Assembly: GCA_015065205.1 (NCBI GenBank)
Contig: SVQS01000029.1
Coordinates: forward strand, 1-14,574
Length of the DNA: 14,574 nt
DNA from: Oscillospiraceae bacterium
Lineage (GTDB): Bacteria; Bacillota; Clostridia; Oscillospirales; CAG-272
Direction: 5' to 3'
The position numbers were made by a program, and so were the translations under genes. The notes under the pieces were generated by a model that saw only the letters and a list, made by a program, of their open reading frames with translations, was not told the DNA's origin and did no database searches. Position 1 is the stretch's first letter; every line of letters starts with the position of its first letter. Shown piece by piece: positions 1 to 7,500 of the stretch.

Positions 1-1291
1 CACCCATACGTTCACGTGCAAATTTGCGAGCGGCGGTCACACGCTCGCGAATGGTAGCCGAGGTATCGGCTTTCGGATCGGGCGCGGAAATTTCGTCGTA
101 GGAAAGAGAGGGGAGCTCTATTTGAATATCCATTCTGTCAAGCATCGGTCCGCTGATGCGGGAGATATAACGCTTGACGTCATCGGGACGGCAGGTGCAG
201 GGGTGTGTAGGATGGCCGAAATATCCGCAACGGCAAGGGTTCATAGCACCCACCAGCATAAAAGAACAGGGGAATGTCACACGTCCGTTGGCGCGAGTAA
301 TGGTCACGCGACGGTCCTCAAGGGGCTGACGCAGCGCATCGGTAACCTGCTTGGGGAACTCGGGGAGCTCATCAAGGAAAAGCACACCGTTGTTGGCAAG
401 CGAAATCTCACCCGGCATCGGGTTGATGCCGCCACCTACAAGGCTTACGGGGCTCATTGTGTGGTGAGGAGAACGGAAAGGACGTGCAGAGAGCAAAGAG
501 ACACCTTCGGGAAGAGTTCCCGAAACAGAGTGTACCTTGGTTGTTTCAATCGCTTCTGTAAAGGTCAGGGGTGGGAGAATGGTGGGCAGACGCTTGGCAA
601 GCATCGATTTACCCGTGCCGGGAGGGCCAATGAGCAGGATGTTGTGTCCGCCTGCGGCGGCAATCTCCATAGCGCGTTTTGCCATTGCCTGTCCGCGCAC
701 GTCGATAAAATCAAGCGCGTGTCGGGTTACGGCATCCGAAAAAGCACTGCGGTCATATTCTACGGGAGAAAGAGAAGCTTCTCCGTTGAGGTGCATCACG
801 AGCGCGCGAATATTGGGAACGGCATAAACTGTGATACCTTCTACTGCGGCGGCCTCGTAGGCATTTTCTACGGGAGCATAGAACTCGGTAAAGCCATGCT
901 CCTTTGCGGCCACGCACATACACAAAATGCCGCGCACACCACGCAATTCACCCGAGAGTGAAAGCTCGCCCACAATGCACTTACCACGCATATCCACGTG
1001 TCGGCGAATGATGCCGCTGCTGTGAAAAATGGCGCAAAGAATGGCCGCATCAAAGGCAGAGCCCTCTTTTTTGCGGTCGGCGGGGGCGAGATTGACGGTG
1101 ATGCGCGCATAGGGGAAGCTGTAACCGCTATTGTAGCAAGCGGTTCTGACGCGTTCCTTTGCCTCGCGCACTGCCATATCGGGCAGGCCTACCAGGTCAA
1201 AGCCCTCCAAATTATTCTTTTGGTTACACTCTACCGTTACGGGAAAGCCGTCTATACCGCACAGTCCCGCACTAAATGTTGACGATAACAT
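1..1291 (-). CDS. comM: ComM/YifB-family Mg-chelatase-like AAA+ ATPase (partial, C-terminus off the left edge)
   Basis: My translation of the minus strand from the ATG at 1291 gives 430 open codons reaching the window edge; family members are about 500 residues, so the end is missing. It begins MLSSTFSAGLCGIDG, as in YifB/ComM proteins, with the N-terminal ChlI-like (S5-fold) domain over about residues 1-165. The ATPase domain has Walker A GPPGTGKS (222-229), Walker B FLDE (305-308), and the family-typical Cys cluster NPCRCG...CTC (C353, C355, C365, C367) before SRISGPMLDR. A GGAGG site lies 6 nt before the ATG and a consensus promoter is at 1324-1352. In Vibrio, ComM is a hexameric branch-migration helicase that helps integrate transformed DNA; the role in Clostridia is less clear. 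Cytoplasmic. Family assignment is firm; the function is known from the family only. Confidence 0.95.
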   Translation of the reverse strand, partial: MLSSTFSAGLCGIDGFPVTVECNQKNNLEGFDLVGLPDMAVREAKERVRTACYNSGYSFPYARITVNLAPADRKKEGSAFDAAILCAIFHSSGIIRRHVDMRGKCIVGELSLSGELRGVRGILCMCVAAKEHGFTEFYAPVENAYEAAAVEGITVYAVPNIRALVMHLNGEASLSPVEYDRSAFSDAVTRHALDFIDVRGQAMAKRAMEIAAAGGHNILLIGPPGTGKSMLAKRLPTILPPLTFTEAIETTKVHSVSGTLPEGVSLLSARPFRSPHHTMSPVSLVGGGINPMPGEISLANNGVLFLDELPEFPKQVTDALRQPLEDRRVTITRANGRVTFPCSFMLVGAMNPCRCGYFGHPTHPCTCRPDDVKRYISRISGPMLDRMDIQIELPSLSYDEISAPDPKADTSATIRERVTAARKFARERMG

Positions 1292-1323
1292 CAGAGTCCT
1301 CCAGCAAACTTATTCTCTAATTC

Positions 1324-1352
1324 ATTATACAACACAAGCCAATGCTTGTCAA
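1324..1352 (-). promoter_or_regulatory. Sigma-A promoter for the comM-like gene
   Basis: On the minus strand, -35 TTGACA (1352-1347) and -10 TATAAT (1329-1324) are both perfect consensus with a 17-bp spacer. The predicted start of transcription is near 1317, giving a short leader that contains the GGAGG site just upstream of the ATG at 1291. Confidence 0.85.
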
Positions 1353-1377
1353 TAGTGAGGGCACAAAAGAGGGGGAG

Positions 1378-1398
1378 ACGGCATATAAATGCCGTTTT
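1378..1398 (+). other. Hairpin between the divergent promoters
   Basis: ACGGCAT (1378-1384), loop ATAA, ATGCCGT (1389-1395), then TTT. This is a perfect 7-bp stem with a four-base loop and a short T tail. It resembles a weak rightward terminator, but no rightward gene precedes it because comM reads leftward from 1291. It may be a remnant or may insulate the two divergent promoters. Only the structure is seen; the role is unknown. Confidence 0.4.
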
Positions 1399-1455
1399 GT
1401 GTAGCAAAAGTGGGGTCAAATAACAAAATATTTACAAAGAATCGAGAAAAATCTA

Positions 1456-1484
1456 TTGACTTTTTAACTCGCATCTTGTATAAT
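1456..1484 (+). promoter_or_regulatory. Sigma-A promoter for the BspA-like lipoprotein gene
   Basis: -35 TTGACT (1456-1461), 17-bp spacer, -10 TATAAT (1479-1484). Transcription would start near 1491, leaving a leader of about 27 nt with the AGGAGGA ribosome site at 1506-1512. Confidence 0.85.
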
Positions 1485-1517
1485 CTTATATATATGTATT
1501 TTCGCAGGAGGAAGATT

Positions 1518-2588
1518 ATGAAAAAACTTCTCGCAATTTTGTTGGCAGGATTGATGGTGTTCTCCATTGTTGCCTGCGGTAACAAAGATAAACAAGACGG
1601 TAACGATGACGAACAATACAGGGAAGTCACGGTTGTTGTTGATTCGTGGACGGACGACAACGGCAATACGTTTTATTTTGAGAACGTTGACAGTGAAACT
1701 GTCGTTGTTTCCGGATTTTCCACTACCAATGACAAAGCACACGATGTAACGATTCCCGCATACTTGAAGGTTCCCGGCAACGAAAGAGAAAAGGAGCCCG
1801 ATAAGTATTTGCGCATTGTTGGTGTCGGTAAGCTGGCTTTCAAAACCACTTCCAGCATCAAGACCTTGCATTTTCCCACCGAGGCAGCTTATCTTGAGCA
1901 CGATGCTAAGTTTGATATCAGCAAGCATACCTTTACCATTGCAGATTACGCGTTTAGAGACTGCGTGGCTCTCGAAACACTTTCTATTCCCGCATACGTA
2001 ACCGAAATTGGCAAGGGAGCTTTTATCAATTGCTCCTTGCTCAAAACGATTACCTTTGAGGAAGGCTCTAAATTGACCGAAATTCAGGACAGTGCTTTTT
2101 GGGACTGTGCTGCTTTGGAGAGCGTTACAATACCTGCCTCCGTTAAGGCTATTGGTGTTGGTGCATTCTTTGAATGTAAAGCACTTACATCTGTTGTTAT
2201 CAATGAGGGAACGCTTATCATTGGCAAGGAAGCCTTCCACAACTGCACAGCTCTGGCAAGCGTCACGTTGCCCGCAAGCCTTGGTATTTATAAGGATTCT
2301 GAATTTATTGCCGCCAAATATCCCGAGTATTCCAAGGATCCCTCCAATCTCGAAAAACGTCCTGCTCCCATCGGTGAAGCAGCTTTCGGTCGCTGCAATG
2401 CTCTCTATGAAGAGGGTTGGACTTATGCAGGTGTTCTTCCCGTAGAGCCCACACCTGAGGAGGGTGTAGATAAAGATAGCGATGAATACAAGAATAGCGA
2501 AGCATACAAAACCTACGAGGATGCACTTGCGGCGTACAATGCTGTTATGAGTTACACAGGCTCCTTGGGTCTTAAATCTGCGAATTAA
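1518..2588 (+). CDS. BspA-like leucine-rich-repeat lipoprotein
   Basis: A 356-residue exported lipoprotein. The start at 1518 is chosen because AGGAGGAAG precedes it and a consensus promoter lies between it and any earlier in-frame ATG. Residues 1-19 form a lipoprotein signal (MKKLLAILLA start) with lipobox I17-V18-A19-C20, so Cys20 should be lipidated and the protein anchored on the outer face of the membrane. A short Asp-rich linker (about 23-33) follows. LRR_5 (BspA/TpLRR) repeats run from about 105 to 256, with units of the form 'AF..C..L..V.IP..V..IG', for example around 144-166, 190-212 and 213-238. The C-terminal part (about 258-356) holds a degenerate repeat (AAFGRCNAL) and an acidic tail rich in E, D and Y. 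Surface LRR_5 proteins often take part in adhesion; the partner here is unknown. The large lipoprotein at 4539-9089 uses the same repeat family. Confidence 0.9.
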   Translation: MKKLLAILLAGLMVFSIVACGNKDKQDGNDDEQYREVTVVVDSWTDDNGNTFYFENVDSETVVVSGFSTTNDKAHDVTIPAYLKVPGNEREKEPDKYLRIVGVGKLAFKTTSSIKTLHFPTEAAYLEHDAKFDISKHTFTIADYAFRDCVALETLSIPAYVTEIGKGAFINCSLLKTITFEEGSKLTEIQDSAFWDCAALESVTIPASVKAIGVGAFFECKALTSVVINEGTLIIGKEAFHNCTALASVTLPASLGIYKDSEFIAAKYPEYSKDPSNLEKRPAPIGEAAFGRCNALYEEGWTYAGVLPVEPTPEEGVDKDSDEYKNSEAYKTYEDALAAYNAVMSYTGSLGLKSAN

Positions 2589-2600
2589 AGCAAATTGATT

Positions 2601-2638
2601 AAAAAATTGGGGATGGCCCGCAAACGCGAACCATCCCC
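2601..2638 (-). terminator. Intrinsic terminator of the SleB-like gene, possibly bidirectional
   Basis: Stem GGGGATGG (2609-2616) / CCATCCCC (2631-2638) with a 14-nt loop. Read on the minus strand, the stem is followed by AATTTTTT (2608-2601), the classic U-tract arrangement, 20 nt after the stop codon of the leftward hydrolase gene. The rightward lipoprotein gene ends at 2588, so the hairpin may also slow transcripts from that side, but the rightward flank is not T-rich. Confidence 0.8.
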
Positions 2639-2658
2639 ATTCTGCTCCTTGTTGCTAT

Positions 2659-3543
2659 TTAGTTGTAAAAATCGTGGTTGCCGATGGTAAAGGCATATGG
2701 TCTGTTTTTTGAAATCCAGTTGTTTGTAGCAATACGAGGGTTCATAAAGAACAGAGCAGAATTGGAAATAGAGTATCCTTCCAAGCAAATTTTTGCGGCA
2801 ATGACAGACGAAGCCGAGGGTTCGTTGTAAATAGTGCCAAAGGAAACGGGAGAGAACTGCGTGCCGTGCTTGCGGTCAAAAATAACGCCATAGATGGTGT
2901 TGGGGTAGGACTTGTGGCGCACGCGATTGAGCACCACGTTACCAACGGCAATCTGACCCTTGAGAGATTCACCCTTCGCCTCTGCCGAAATAATACGGGC
3001 GAGCCAATAGAGGTCGTCCTCATTATAATTTGCCCAAGAAACTAAGGGCTTGCCTGCAGGGGATTTCATTTCTACCGCACGCAAAGAATTGTTCCACGCA
3101 AGGGTGGCATTGAAGGCACGCGCCAGTGGACGAATGGGAACGTAAAGGCTACCGCCCCAGTTCTGCACAGCCTCAACGGTGTAGAAGTAGTGTCCGTTTG
3201 CATAGATGTAAAGCGCACCCGACTGAATAATGAGCGTCATGCCGCTTTCGGTTTTCACCGTTGCGGTATTGGTTTTTCCGTTCCACGAGAAGCTGCAGCC
3301 GTCAAACAGATTGCAAAACTTACGCAGGGGAACAAAGGTGACGTCGCGCCATATTACACAGTCGCCGTCAAGAATTTCGATGCCGTCAAGATAGACATCG
3401 GTGTCTACCGAGTCCTTGGGGTGTGCGGGGGAGGCGGCAAACGCACCCACCGTCAGCACGCTTACAAGCATCAGTGCGGCAAACAGAGCACACAGCCAGC
3501 GTCGCGCAATTGAGCGGCGCGGCCGATTTGTTGTCGTGACCAT
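2659..3543 (-). CDS. Secreted cell-wall hydrolase: copper-amine-oxidase-N domain plus SleB/Hydrolase_2 domain
   Basis: A 294-residue exported protein predicted to cleave peptidoglycan, probably spore cortex. The start at 3543 is preferred to the in-frame ATG at 3585 because AAAAGGAG (3559-3552) sits 8 nt before it. Residues 1-36 are a signal peptide with a basic start (R9, R10, R14, R15), a hydrophobic core, and an AFA|AS cleavage site. Residues about 48-160 match the Cu_amine_oxidN1 type, a wall-associated module with paired 'FVPLR' and 'YVPIRPLA' motifs. Residues about 172-294 are the SleB/CwlJ-type Hydrolase_2 domain: ISAEAKGES with the probable catalytic E188, GNVVLNRV, and the FFMNP segment near 266. 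SleB relatives act in cortex hydrolysis at germination, and some are vegetative. Transcribed alone from the promoter at 3597-3625 and ended at 2601-2638. Confidence 0.93.
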   Translation of the reverse strand: MVTTTNRPRRSIARRWLCALFAALMLVSVLTVGAFAASPAHPKDSVDTDVYLDGIEILDGDCVIWRDVTFVPLRKFCNLFDGCSFSWNGKTNTATVKTESGMTLIIQSGALYIYANGHYFYTVEAVQNWGGSLYVPIRPLARAFNATLAWNNSLRAVEMKSPAGKPLVSWANYNEDDLYWLARIISAEAKGESLKGQIAVGNVVLNRVRHKSYPNTIYGVIFDRKHGTQFSPVSFGTIYNEPSASSVIAAKICLEGYSISNSALFFMNPRIATNNWISKNRPYAFTIGNHDFYN

Positions 3544-3596
3544 ATCAATCACTCCTTTTCTGTAAATTTGCGGCGGTTCATCCACCGCATGGTGCT

Positions 3597-3625
3597 ATTA
3601 TACAGGAAAAGGTAAGAGAAATCAA
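3597..3625 (-). promoter_or_regulatory. Sigma-A-like promoter for the SleB-like gene
   Basis: Minus strand: -35 TTGATT (3625-3620), 17-bp spacer, -10 TATAAT (3602-3597). The leader to the start codon at 3543 is about 47 nt. It looks like a housekeeping promoter rather than an obvious sporulation-sigma one, although spore-specific elements were not exhaustively tested. Confidence 0.8.
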
Positions 3626-3646
3626 CCTACGCATTTTGCCAAGAGA

Positions 3647-3720
3647 GGGGGGGCCTTCCTCTATCGGACGAGCGTGGAAACAAAAGAAAAGTCTCCGTCC
3701 GAAAATGGGGGTGGGAGGGG
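3647..3720. other. G-tract region with an enclosed stem-loop
   Basis: The divergent gap 3626-3784 holds a run of seven G (3647-3653), a stem TCGGACG (3664-3670) / CGTCCGA (3696-3702) with a 25-nt loop, then G tracts of 5, 3 and 4 separated by single bases (3707-3720). The stem lacks a T tail and is not a good terminator. Folding it would bring the G7 run close to the three later tracts. Between here and the HAD start at 3785 I see no convincing promoter. Confidence 0.4.
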
Positions 3721-3784
3721 CATTCTTGCCAACAATTTCCGCCCTTATGGGTGAATCATTTTACAAGAGAAACGAGAAAAAATC

Positions 3785-4429
3785 ATGAAGAAAACAGCAT
3801 ACACACACATTATTTGGGATTTTAACGGCACCATCTACGACGACGTTGATGCCTGCATCAAGAGCGCGAACCGCCTGCTTGGCGCATACGATCTTCCGCT
3901 TGTGACTTCAATAGAGCAATACCGTTCAATTTTTGGCTTTCCTATTCAGGATTACTATGCTCGCATGGGCTTTGATTTTGAAAAGACGCCTTTCGCTGTG
4001 CTTGCCCCCGAATGGATGGATTACTATTTTGAATACTCCAAAAATTCCACTACGTATCCCGATATTCCCGAGGTGCTCGATGTGCTTCACAAAAAGGGAA
4101 TGGAGCAATGGATTCTTTCTGCAAGTGAGGTCAATATGTTGCGCGGACAGCTCCAAGAGTTGGGGATCTTCTCGCGCTTTGATGGAATTCTCGGGCTCGA
4201 CAACATCCACGCAAAAAGCAAAAAAGACATCGGCGTGGCATGGAAAGCGGCAAATCCCGATATTCGTGCCCTGATGATTGGTGACACCGACCACGATGCC
4301 GAGGTTGCGGCGGCAATGGGAGTGGATTGTGTGCTTGTCGCGTGCGGACACCAAAGCCGTGAAAAGCTTGAGGGATGCAAGTGTATTGCGGTAGTCGATA
4401 CGGCGAAGGATGTACTGACACTGCTATAA
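3785..4429 (+). CDS. HAD-superfamily hydrolase (phosphoglycolate phosphatase-like), with an Asn in the DxD motif
   Basis: A 214-residue cytoplasmic protein with HAD fold motifs. Motif I is WDFNGTIYDD with nucleophile D12, motif II is S112 in WILSAS, motif III is a Lys in the KSKKD stretch (144-148), and motif IV is MIGDTDHD with D167 and D171. Residues about 18-85 form a helical C1-type cap. The usual DxDxT motif is DFNGT, with Asn14 in place of the second Asp that normally acts as acid/base. Relatives with DFNGT do occur as far as I recall, so this may mark a subfamily rather than a dead enzyme; substrate unknown. The ribosome site is weak (only GAGAAA-like bases upstream), no clear promoter is visible, and no terminator follows. 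The ATG at 3785 is the only sensible start because motif I begins eleven residues later. Confidence 0.88.
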   Translation: MKKTAYTHIIWDFNGTIYDDVDACIKSANRLLGAYDLPLVTSIEQYRSIFGFPIQDYYARMGFDFEKTPFAVLAPEWMDYYFEYSKNSTTYPDIPEVLDVLHKKGMEQWILSASEVNMLRGQLQELGIFSRFDGILGLDNIHAKSKKDIGVAWKAANPDIRALMIGDTDHDAEVAAAMGVDCVLVACGHQSREKLEGCKCIAVVDTAKDVLTLL

Positions 4430-4463
4430 ATTGCATAGAGTACCTTCAGCTCATAGTAAAACA

Positions 4464-4492
4464 TTGACAGAATATAAAGAATATGATATAAT
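4464..4492 (+). promoter_or_regulatory. Strong extended -10 promoter for the giant lipoprotein gene
   Basis: -35 TTGACA (4464-4469), 17-bp spacer, -10 TATAAT (4487-4492), and TGA immediately before the -10, which fits the extended -10 TGn motif. All elements match consensus, making this the strongest promoter in the window. Start near 4499; leader about 40 nt with AAGGGGA at 4525-4531. Confidence 0.88.
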
Positions 4493-4538
4493 ATACGCAC
4501 AAAATGCCGACGGGCTGAAACGTTAAGGGGACAGGATT

Positions 4539-7500
4539 ATGAAAAAAAATATCAAACTCACATTACTCCTCTGTCTGCTTTCACTTGTGAGCGTGCTTGT
4601 TTTTGCTGCGTGTAATGCGTCAAGCAATGTTCCAACATTTAATATAACTACTTCAGATGCGACCGGCACTCCCGAGAAAACGACTCCCGAAGAGACCACA
4701 CCTGAGGAGACTACTCCCGAGGAGACTACACCTGAGGAGACAACATCCGAGGAGACAACACCCGAGGAGACAACACCCGAGGAAACGACTCCCGAAGAGA
4801 CCACACCCGAGGAAACGACTCCCGAAGAGACCACACCCGAGGAGACTACTCCCGAGGAGACAACACCCGAGGAGACTACTCCCGAGGAGACAACACCCGA
4901 GGAGACTACTCCCGAGGAGACAACACCCGAGGAAACAACACCCGAGGAAACGACTCCCGAAGAGACCACACCCGAGGAAACAACTCCCGAACCTCATATA
5001 CACACCGAGGAACCCATTGCAGCAGTAGCGCCTACCTGTACCGAGACAGGTCTCACTGAGGGCAAAAAATGCGCTGAGTGTGGTGATATTCTTGTTGCAC
5101 AAACAACAGTAAAAGCAAACGGACACACCGAGGTCATCGATTCTGCAGTAGCACCTACTTGCACCGAAACAGGTCTTACTGAAGGTAAGCATTGCTCTGT
5201 ATGTAGCGAAGTTCTCGTTGCACAAACAACAGTAAACGCAAACGGTCATACTGAAGTTACAGATAACGCAGTCGCTCCTACTTGCACCATCACCGGCTTC
5301 ACCGAGGGTAAACATTGCTCTGTTTGTGAAGAAGTCCTTGTTGCGCAAGAGACTATTTCAGCACTTGGACATAAGATGTCCGAATGGAGCGTTATTGATT
5401 CTACTGTGAGCGCAGATGATAGAAAATTCGAGAGAGTTTGTGGTGTTTGCGAAGAAATCGAGCAGATTAATCTATATGAAAGATTTACAGACCTCACATA
5501 TGTCACATTTGGTGATAGTATCACATACGGTATAGACGGAGTTGACTGGGGACTTATGGAAGACCCGTACCCCGAGCTTGTCAGCAATACTCTTGGTTTC
5601 AAGGCATTTAATAACCTTGCAGTTAGCGGCGCAACATACTGTGAAAACAATTTGAATAGAACCAATATGACAAAAAGGATTCTTTCCTTTACAGGCAAAG
5701 CTGACATAATATCCATTATGCTTGGTGTCAACGACTGCTATGTTGGTCTCCCTCTCGGAACTACAGAAAGTCGAGATAATACTACAATTTACGGCTCTCT
5801 TTTCTTAATTTCCGAATATCTTACCCAAAATTATGAGGATGCGCTCATATTCTATATGACACCATTCCCATATAGAACCTGCGATACTAATAACTCCGCG
5901 GGTTATAAGCTTGAGGATGTGGCTAATGCCATCAAATACGTTGCAGCACTTTATGATATTCCTGTTTTGGATATGTACCTTTACAGCGAATACGAAAGCA
6001 ATGGGATGAATCTTGGTGATGGTCTTCACCCAAGTCAAAGCTTTATGAGAGAATTTACCGCTCCAAAAATCGTGGAGTTTATCAAGAAACATTACGATGT
6101 TGAGTATACACATCAGCACACCGAGGTTCTTGACAGTGCTGTAGCGTCTACTTGTACCGCTACCGGTCTTACCGAAGGTAAGCACTGCTCGGTTTGCAAT
6201 GAAGTTCTCGTAGCACAAGAAACAGTTGACGCTCTCGGTCACGATTATGAGGCGGTTGTTATTGCTCCTACCTGCACAAAACAGGGTTACACCACTCACA
6301 CCTGCGAAAACTGCGGTGATGAGTATAAGGACACCTATCTCGATGCTCTCGGTCACTCCGAGATTACCGACAATGCGGTTGCTCCCACTTGCACCGAAAT
6401 CGGTCTTACCGAGGGTAAGCATTGCTCGGTTTGCAATGAAGTTCTCGTAGCACAAGAAACAGTTGACGCTCTCGGTCACGATTACAAGCCCGTTGTAATG
6501 GCTCCCACCTGCGAAGAACAGGGTTACACCACTCACACCTGCGAAAACTGTGGTGATGAGTATAAGGACACCTATCTCGATGCTCTCGGTCACTCCGAGG
6601 TTACCGACAATGCGGTTGCTCCCACTTGCACCGAAACAGGTCTTACCGAAGGTAAGCACTGTTCTGTATGTAATGAAGTTATCGTTGCTCAAACAGTTGT
6701 TGATGCACTCGGTCACTCCTACTTCTCTACAATTACCCCTCCGACCACAACCGGAAATGGTATCGTAGCATATAGTTGTATTAACTGCGGTGACACCTAC
6801 ACCGAGGCGATAGTACCTACCGATTTCTCAGTTACAAGCAGTAACCGAGAAATGATTGGCTACACCGGTGAAGAGGGAGAAAACCTTGATATTCCTGCGG
6901 TATTTCAAAATGATGGAACTTGGTATAGGGTTACAAATATCGACGTTACGGCGTTTGCTGATTGCTCCAACCTTAAGAGCATAACGATCCCCGACTCCGT
7001 TATTACCATCGGCGATTATGCGTTCTATAATTGCTCCAGCCTTACAAGCGTAACGATAGGCGATTCTGTCACCACCATCGGCGCTGCCGGGTTTGAGTCT
7101 TGTATCAACCTTACAAGTGTAACGATAGGTGAATCAGTCACTACCATCGGCGGTTCTGCGTTCTATAATTGCTCCAGTCTTACGAGTATAACGATTCCCG
7201 ACTCCGTCACCATTATCGACTTTAATGCGTTCTATAATTGCTCGGGCCTTACGAGCGTAACGATAGGCAATTCTGTCACCACCATCGGCTTTAATGCGTT
7301 CGCTTATTGCTCCGGCCTTACGAGCATAACGATTCCCGATTCTGTTACCACTATCAATTATAATGCGTTCTATAATTGCATCGGTCTTACGAGCATAACG
7401 ATTCCTGACTCCGTTACCACTATCGGTAATTATGCGCTCTATAATTGCTCCGGCCTTACGAGTATAGTGATCCCAAATTCTCTCACCATCATCAGTGACT

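Noticed and set aside
122..961. 279-residue plus-strand open frame
   Set aside because: It is antisense to the comM-like gene, which carries complete Walker A, Walker B and Cys motifs on the minus strand.
4523..4969. Long antisense open frame with VSSGV repeats, and a plus-strand shifted frame with RRQHP repeats
   Set aside because: Both lie over the 15-bp PEETT repeat. A stop-free unit with a length divisible by three keeps other frames open by default. No ribosome site supports either.
5030..6820. c-type haem-binding motifs
   Set aside because: The motifs are CxxC followed by N, E, S or G, never CxxCH.
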